This document shows, piece by piece, positions 59,725 to 64,000 of a stretch of 64,000 bases of DNA. Position 1 is the first letter of the stretch. Every line of letters starts with the position of its first letter. Below the pieces are notes generated by a model. The model did no database searches. It was not told the DNA's origin and was given only the letters and a program-made list of their open reading frames with translations. Source of the stretch: Variovorax sp. OK212 (GTDB lineage: Bacteria > Pseudomonadota > Gammaproteobacteria > Burkholderiales > Burkholderiaceae_C); contig NZ_FOLP01000026.1 of the NCBI RefSeq assembly GCF_900112425.1, forward strand, positions 1 to 64,000. The letters are read 5' to 3'. The translations under genes and the position numbers were made by a program.

Positions 59725-60944
59725 GCGTGCAGCACGCGCGCCGTGTGCCGCGCGATCACCGCTTCCTCGTCGGTGCGCAGCACCCACGCGCTCACCGGGC
59801 TCTCGGCGGTACTGAGCCGGGCGGCGCCGCCGCGGTTGGCGGCCGCGTCGACGTGCACGCCCAGCCATTCGCAGTCTTCGAGGATGCGTTCGCGCAGCGG
59901 TGCGGCGTTCTCGCCGATGCCGCCGGTGAACACGATGGCATCCACACCGCGCAGCGCGCCCGCGAGGCTGCCCATGTGCTGGACGACCTGCTCGGCGAAA
60001 TGCCCGATGGCCTGCGCCGCGGCAGGCGCGCTCGACGCCTCGAGCGCGCGCATGTCGCTCGACACGCCCGACATGCCGAGCAGACCCGATTCGCGGAACA
60101 GCAGCTTCTCGACATCGTCGGGCGACATGCCGCGCGAGCGCAGCAGGTACAGCACCACGGCCGCGTCGATGTGGCCGCAGCGCGTGCCCATCGTCAGCCC
60201 GTCGAGCGGAGAAAAAGTCATCGTCGTGGCGACCGAGCGGCCTTGCCGCATGCCGCACATCGACGCGCCGTTGCCCAGGTGCGCGACGATCACGCGCTTT
60301 TGCGCCAGCTCGGGCGCGATGGCGCCGAACTGCGCCACGATCGATTCGTAAGACAGGCCGTGAAAGCCGTAGCGCCGCACGCCCGCGTCATGCAGCTCGC
60401 GCGGCAGCGCGAAGCGCCGGTTGACCTCGGGCTGCACCGCGTGAAAGGCCGTGTCGAAGCATGCCACCTGCGGCACGCCTTCGAACGCCGCCATGGCCGC
60501 GCGCACGCCCGCCAGGTTGTGCGGCTGGTGCAGCGGCGCCAAGGGTTCGAGCCTGGCCAGCGCATCGAGCAAGGCCGCATCGACACGCACCGGCGCCACG
60601 AAGTCCGTGCCGCCGTGCACGATGCGGTGCCCCACCGCCGCAATGCGGCCGCCCTCGCCCTCTCCCTCTCCCTCGCTCTCGCTCTCCTTCGCATGCCATT
60701 CGAGCAAGGCGGCCAGCGCCCCCTGGTGCGAGGCCTGCCCGCCGTCGAGCGCTTCGTCGAGCAGCGTCTGCCCCTGCGCATCGCGCACGCGCAGCCGCGC
60801 CTTCAGGCCCGCCCCCAGGCCGTCGGCCTGGCCCGACCAGCGTGCCGACGGCAACGCGTCGCCGCCACCCGGAGCGGCCGCATCGAACAATGCGACCTTG
60901 ATGGACGAGGAGCCCGCGTTGAGCGTCAGCAGCGAATCGGTCAT
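59721..60944 (-). CDS. ackA: Acetate kinase
   Basis: A 407-residue ASKHA-fold kinase with LTLNAGSSSIKVALFDA at the N-terminus, VGHRIVHGG, VACFDTAFH, GNGASMCGMRQG, MGTRCGHIDAAVV and VFTGGIGENAAPLRERI. It starts 4 nt after the xsc stop, so it is the second gene of the xsc operon. Xsc makes acetyl phosphate, and AckA would convert it to acetate with ATP production. An acidic Glu-Ser/Gly-Glu insert (from a hexamer repeat) precedes the VGHRIVHGG motif. Confidence 0.92.
   Translation of the reverse strand: MTDSLLTLNAGSSSIKVALFDAAAPGGGDALPSARWSGQADGLGAGLKARLRVRDAQGQTLLDEALDGGQASHQGALAALLEWHAKESESEGEGEGEGGRIAAVGHRIVHGGTDFVAPVRVDAALLDALARLEPLAPLHQPHNLAGVRAAMAAFEGVPQVACFDTAFHAVQPEVNRRFALPRELHDAGVRRYGFHGLSYESIVAQFGAIAPELAQKRVIVAHLGNGASMCGMRQGRSVATTMTFSPLDGLTMGTRCGHIDAAVVLYLLRSRGMSPDDVEKLLFRESGLLGMSGVSSDMRALEASSAPAAAQAIGHFAEQVVQHMGSLAGALRGVDAIVFTGGIGENAAPLRERILEDCEWLGVHVDAAANRGGAARLSTAESPVSAWVLRTDEEAVIARHTARVLHA
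60654..60689. repeat. Hexanucleotide repeat within ackA
   Basis: Six related units (CTCGCC, CTCTCC twice, CTCGCT twice, CTCCTT) encode the acidic Glu-Ser and Glu-Gly dipeptides in AckA. Unit gain or loss keeps the frame. Confidence 0.8.
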
Positions 60945-60948
60945 GGGT

Positions 60949-62781
60949 TCAGACGTAATCCTTGTACTTGTCCAGGAATCGTACCGGCTTGGCCAGCGCG
61001 TCGCGGCGGAACGGGTCGCCCAGTTCGCGCGTGCACATGATCTCGATGACGCAGGTCTTGCCTTCCTTCATCTGCATGTCGATGGCTTTCTTCAGCGCCG
61101 GGCCCACGTCCTCGATCCTGTCGACCACGATGCCCTCGGCGCCCATGGCCTTGGCGATGCCCGCGAAGCTCTCGCTCTCGAGCTCGCCGGCCACGAAGCG
61201 GCGGTTGTAGAAGTCGACCTGGTTCTTCTTCTCCGCGCCCCACTGGCGGTTGTGGAAGACCACGGCCGTCACCGGAATGTCGTGGCGCACGGCCGTCATG
61301 ATTTCCACCATGCTCATGCCCCAGGCGCCGTCGCCCGCATAGGCCACGGCCGGGCGGTCGGGCGCCGCGCACTTGGCGCCGATCATGGTGGGCAGCGAGT
61401 AGCCGCAGTTGCCGAAGCTCATCGGCGCGAAGAAGCTGCGCGGCTCCTCGAAGCGCAGGTAGCTGTTGGCAATGGCGTTGATGTTGCCGATGTCGGTGGA
61501 GACCATCACGCGCGGCGGCATGGCCTTCTCGAGTTCGCGCAGCACCTGGCGCGGGTGCAGGTAGCTGCCGCCGGTGGGTGTCTTCTCGCCCTTGGCTTCC
61601 TCGATGGCGTCCAGGCTGAACTGGTCGCGCTCGTGGGTCCACTCGTCGAGCTCCTTTTCCCACGCGGCCTTCTCGGCCTTGATCTTGTCGGCGCGCTCGG
61701 CCTTGCTGGCGTCGCAGGCCAGCGTCTTGCCCTGCAGGCGCTTGAGCAGCTCCTTGGCCGTGGCCTTGGCGTCGCCGTGAATGCCCACGGTGATCTTCTT
61801 CACCAGCCCGAGGTTGGTGTGGTCGGCCTCGACCTGGATGATCTTCGCGTCCTTCGGCCAGTAGTCCATGCCGTGCTGCGGCAGCGTGCCGAACGGACCC
61901 ATGCGCGAACCCAGCGCGAGCACCACGTCGGCCTGCGCGATGAGCTTCATCGCGGCCTTGGAGCCCTGGTAGCCCAGCGGGCCGGCCCACAGCGGGTGGC
62001 TCGCGGGGAAGGAGTCGTTGCGCAGGTAGCCGTTGGCCACCGGCGCGCCCAGGCGTTCGGCCAGCGCCTTGCACTCTTTCACCGCGTCGCCCATGACCAC
62101 GCCGCCGCCCGACAGGATCACCGGGAACTTGGCCGAGGCCAGCAGTTCGACGGCCGCGTTCAGGCTGTTCTCGCCGCCCGAGCCGCGCTCCACGCGCATC
62201 GGCTTGGGAATCTCGGTGGTGAGCTCGCCGTAGAAGTAGTCGCGCGGAATGTTGAGCTGCGTCGGGCCCATCTCGGAGATGGCGCGGTCGAAGCAGCGCG
62301 CCGTGTACTCGGCCATGCGCTTGGGGTTGTTCACATGGCCCTGGTACTTGGTGAACTCCTGGAACATCGGCAGCTGGTTGGCTTCCTGGAAGCCGCCCAG
62401 GCCCATGCCCATGGTGCCGGTCTCGGGCGTGATCATCACCACCGGGCTGTGCGCCCAGTAGGCCGCGGCCACGGCCGTCACGCAGTTGCTGATGCCGGGG
62501 CCGTTCTGCCCGATCACCACGCCGTGGCGGCCCGACACGCGCGCATAGCCGTCGGCCATGTGGGCACCGCCCTGCTCGTGCACCACCGGCACCAGGCGGA
62601 TGCCGGCGGGCGCGAAGATGTCCATCGCGTCCATGAAGGCCGAGCCCATGATGCCGAAGATGTCGGTCACGCCGTTGGCGACCATGGTCTCGACGAAGGC
62701 CTCGGAGGGGGTCATCTTCTGCACGCCCGTGACGGCTTCACGCGAAGGCTGGGCGGGGGCTGCGGGTTGCTTCTGGCTCAT
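60949..62781 (-). CDS. xsc: Sulfoacetaldehyde acetyltransferase Xsc
   Basis: A 610-residue thiamine-diphosphate enzyme. The Xsc-specific N-terminal run is MGSAFMDAMDIFAPAGIRLV ending VVHEQGGAHMADGYARVSG. Later parts contain GVVIGQNGPGISNCVTAVAAAYWAHSP and the TPP motif GDGAWGMSMVEIMTAVRHDIP...VFHNRQWGAEKKNQVDFYN. AGGAGAC lies 7 nt upstream of the ATG. It converts sulfoacetaldehyde plus phosphate to acetyl phosphate and sulfite. No sulfopyruvate decarboxylase (ComDE) is in the window, so its sulfoacetaldehyde must come from another gene or substrate such as taurine or isethionate. Confidence 0.93.
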   Translation of the reverse strand: MSQKQPAAPAQPSREAVTGVQKMTPSEAFVETMVANGVTDIFGIMGSAFMDAMDIFAPAGIRLVPVVHEQGGAHMADGYARVSGRHGVVIGQNGPGISNCVTAVAAAYWAHSPVVMITPETGTMGMGLGGFQEANQLPMFQEFTKYQGHVNNPKRMAEYTARCFDRAISEMGPTQLNIPRDYFYGELTTEIPKPMRVERGSGGENSLNAAVELLASAKFPVILSGGGVVMGDAVKECKALAERLGAPVANGYLRNDSFPASHPLWAGPLGYQGSKAAMKLIAQADVVLALGSRMGPFGTLPQHGMDYWPKDAKIIQVEADHTNLGLVKKITVGIHGDAKATAKELLKRLQGKTLACDASKAERADKIKAEKAAWEKELDEWTHERDQFSLDAIEEAKGEKTPTGGSYLHPRQVLRELEKAMPPRVMVSTDIGNINAIANSYLRFEEPRSFFAPMSFGNCGYSLPTMIGAKCAAPDRPAVAYAGDGAWGMSMVEIMTAVRHDIPVTAVVFHNRQWGAEKKNQVDFYNRRFVAGELESESFAGIAKAMGAEGIVVDRIEDVGPALKKAIDMQMKEGKTCVIEIMCTRELGDPFRRDALAKPVRFLDKYKDYV

Positions 62782-62841
62782 GGAAAGCGTCTCCTGAAGG
62801 ATGTGGCGATCGGTTGCCGGTGGTCCGGCGCTTTGAAACTT

Positions 62842-62877
62842 CGGAACTCCTTGTTCCGAAATTCATTCCGGCGGAAT
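62842..62877. promoter_or_regulatory. Two TTCCG/CGGAA palindromes upstream of xsc
   Basis: CGGAAC-tcctt-GTTCCG (62842-62858) and ATTCCG-g-CGGAAT (62865-62877) are near-adjacent palindromes with perfect arms, 60-95 nt before the xsc ATG. IclR-type regulators often bind TTCCG/CGGAA sequences. The divergent IclR gene is the candidate. Confidence 0.6.
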
Positions 62878-62907
62878 ATAGGACGGCATCCGGCTGGCGT
62901 CAAACAA

Positions 62908-62946
62908 TTTACAAAAAACGGTACGCCATGTCTCTTTTTTTGTAAA
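62908..62946. promoter_or_regulatory. 11-bp inverted repeat TTTACAAAAAA/TTTTTTGTAAA in xsc-iclR promoter
   Basis: The arms (62908-62918 and 62936-62946) are perfect reverse complements with a 17-nt spacer. They surround the region just upstream of the IclR start and are A/T-rich, unlike the flanks. This may be a second operator or the promoter core. Confidence 0.6.
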
Positions 62947-62964
62947 ACACCTATGATCCGGCCC

Positions 62965-63792
62965 ATGAAGATCGTCAAAGGGCTCCCCATGCAAGCAGCC
63001 GAGCCGCCCGCCACGGGGGGGGACACGCCCACCATGCGCCTGTTCGCGCTGCTCGAGGTCATGGCCGCGAAGGACCAGCGCTATTCGCTGCAGGGCCTGG
63101 TGGAAGAAACCGGCATGCCCAAGCCCACGCTGCACCGCATGCTGCAGCAGCTCGAAGGCTCGGGCCTGTTGCAGCGCGAAGGCGACGGCCGGCACTACGG
63201 CATCGGCACGCGGCTGCGGCGGCTGGCCGAGAACCTGCTGCTCAACGACAGCCTGCACGGTGCGCGCCATACGGTGCTGCGTCAACTGGTCGAGGAAATC
63301 GGCGAGAGCTGCAACCTCACGGCGCTCTCGGGCAGCGAGGTGGTGTACCTCGACCGCGTGGAGACCGCCGCGCCGCTGCGCTTCTACCTGCACTCGGGCT
63401 CGCGCGTGCCGGCGCACTGCTCGGCCAGCGGCAAGATCTTTCTGTCGCAGATGAGCGCCGCGCAGCGCCGCCGCCTGCTGTCGAACGCGCCGCTGGAGGC
63501 CTACACCGCGAAGACGCTGACCAACCCCGAGGCGCTCGAGAAAGAAGTGCAGCGCGTGCGCAAGGACGGCTACGCCATCGACCACGAAGAATTCCTGCCC
63601 GGCCTGCTGTGCATCGCCACGCTGGTGCCTTCGGGCGACGACGCGCCTTCCAACCTGTGCATTGCCGTGCAGGCGCCGGTGATGCGGCTCGACGCGGCCA
63701 GGGCGAAGACGCTGCTGCCCGCATTGCAGCGCGCGGCGCAGGCGCTCAGCCGCATCGACGCCGGCGCGGCCACCGACCGCGCACAGGCCTGA
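62965..63792 (+). CDS. IclR-family transcriptional regulator
   Basis: A 275-residue protein with a winged HTH (TMRLFALLEVMAAKDQRYSLQGLVEETGMPKPTLHRMLQQLEGSGLLQREGDGRHYGIG) and an IclR effector domain (LTALSGSEVVYLDRVETAAPLRFYLHSGSRVPAHCSASGKIFLSQ). Several starts are possible: ATG 62953, 62965 and 62989. I give 62965. It is divergent from xsc and shares the palindrome-rich promoter, so it very likely regulates xsc-ackA. Confidence 0.85.
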   Translation: MKIVKGLPMQAAEPPATGGDTPTMRLFALLEVMAAKDQRYSLQGLVEETGMPKPTLHRMLQQLEGSGLLQREGDGRHYGIGTRLRRLAENLLLNDSLHGARHTVLRQLVEEIGESCNLTALSGSEVVYLDRVETAAPLRFYLHSGSRVPAHCSASGKIFLSQMSAAQRRRLLSNAPLEAYTAKTLTNPEALEKEVQRVRKDGYAIDHEEFLPGLLCIATLVPSGDDAPSNLCIAVQAPVMRLDAARAKTLLPALQRAAQALSRIDAGAATDRAQA

Positions 63793-63819
63793 CCCCTTTC
63801 ACAGAAAGAAAGCCTCCCC

Positions 63820-64000
63820 GTGACCGATACAGCAGAACTCCGCCCGGACAGGTTGCTCAGCGTGCGCGAGGTGTTCGGCATTGACACCGACCTGCAGGTG
63901 CCCGCCTTCAGCGAACGCGACGACCACGTGCCCGAGGTCGACGCCGTCTATCGCTTCAACCCCGACGTGACGCTCGCCATCCTCGCGGGCTTCATGCGCG
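63820..64000 (+). CDS. cobS: Cobaltochelatase subunit CobS, 5' part (cut by window edge)
   Basis: From a GTG at 63820 the frame reads VREVFGIDTDLQVPAFSERDDHVPEVDAVYRF followed by NPDVTLAILAGF, matching the N-terminus of CobS, an AAA+ ATPase that inserts cobalt in aerobic B12 synthesis. Only 60 codons are inside the window. The GTG start has a weak AGAAAG site. It is separated from iclR by 27 nt on the same strand, but they need not be co-transcribed. Confidence 0.8.
   Translation, partial: MTDTAELRPDRLLSVREVFGIDTDLQVPAFSERDDHVPEVDAVYRFNPDVTLAILAGFMR

Overview
High-GC DNA with the gene content of a betaproteobacterium of the Burkholderiales, most like a Variovorax-type Comamonadaceae. This is inferred from several Bug-type (TctC) binding proteins, a TRAP catabolic cassette, a FecI/FecR-controlled siderophore receptor, a Tad pilus locus and organosulfonate genes. 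There is no rRNA, tRNA or CRISPR array. Nearly all of the window is protein-coding, in short operons flanked by divergent regulators.

Layout. (1) 0.4-6.3 kb: catabolic or uptake cassette with two SDR dehydrogenases, a cupin protein, a TRAP transporter and a MarR regulator, with a perfect palindrome in the divergent promoter. (2) 6.4-11.3 kb: relic of an IS5-type end, an AraC regulator, then a Bug/PhzF/RidA operon, an XRE-family regulator broken by an amber codon, and an NTF2-like protein. (3) 11.4-15.1 kb: a degenerate tyrosine recombinase behind nested inverted repeats, a beta/gamma-crystallin-like lipoprotein, a YhcG-type nuclease and small unknown proteins. (4) 15.1-24.1 kb: FetAB exporter and a siderophore-iron locus (FecI, FecR, TonB receptor, exported protein, PepSY-flavoreductase fusion) behind a Fur-box-like sequence. 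(5) 24.5-32.8 kb: poorly known genes (SMP-30, DUF6502, DUF5666, small proteins) and a NarL-type two-component pair; two promoters here share an operator-like motif. (6) 32.8-43.6 kb: a Tad/Flp type IVb pilus locus read leftward, including a 48-residue prepilin-like gene at its head. (7) 43.9-48.4 kb: LysR regulator, glutamine-amidotransferase-like hydrolase, M14-like DUF2817 protein and MHS-family transporter. (8) 48.4-63.8 kb: organosulfonate dissimilation. (9) The right edge holds the start of cobS.

The most coherent system is region 8. SlcC and ComC would interconvert the sulfolactate enantiomers through sulfopyruvate. SuyAB would cleave (R)-sulfolactate to pyruvate and sulfite. Xsc would turn sulfoacetaldehyde and phosphate into acetyl phosphate and sulfite, and acetate kinase would draw ATP from the acetyl phosphate. 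A SoeABC-like molybdoenzyme without a Tat signal next door could oxidise the sulfite. GntR, IclR and LysR regulators sit at its divergent promoters, and each promoter at the GntR and IclR genes carries palindromes. These enzymes belong to known families, so the novelty lies in their arrangement, in the ackA-xsc pairing, and in a 37-bp inverted-repeat element inserted in frame in the SoeB-like gene.

All functional calls rest on reading motifs and gene order; no database search was run.
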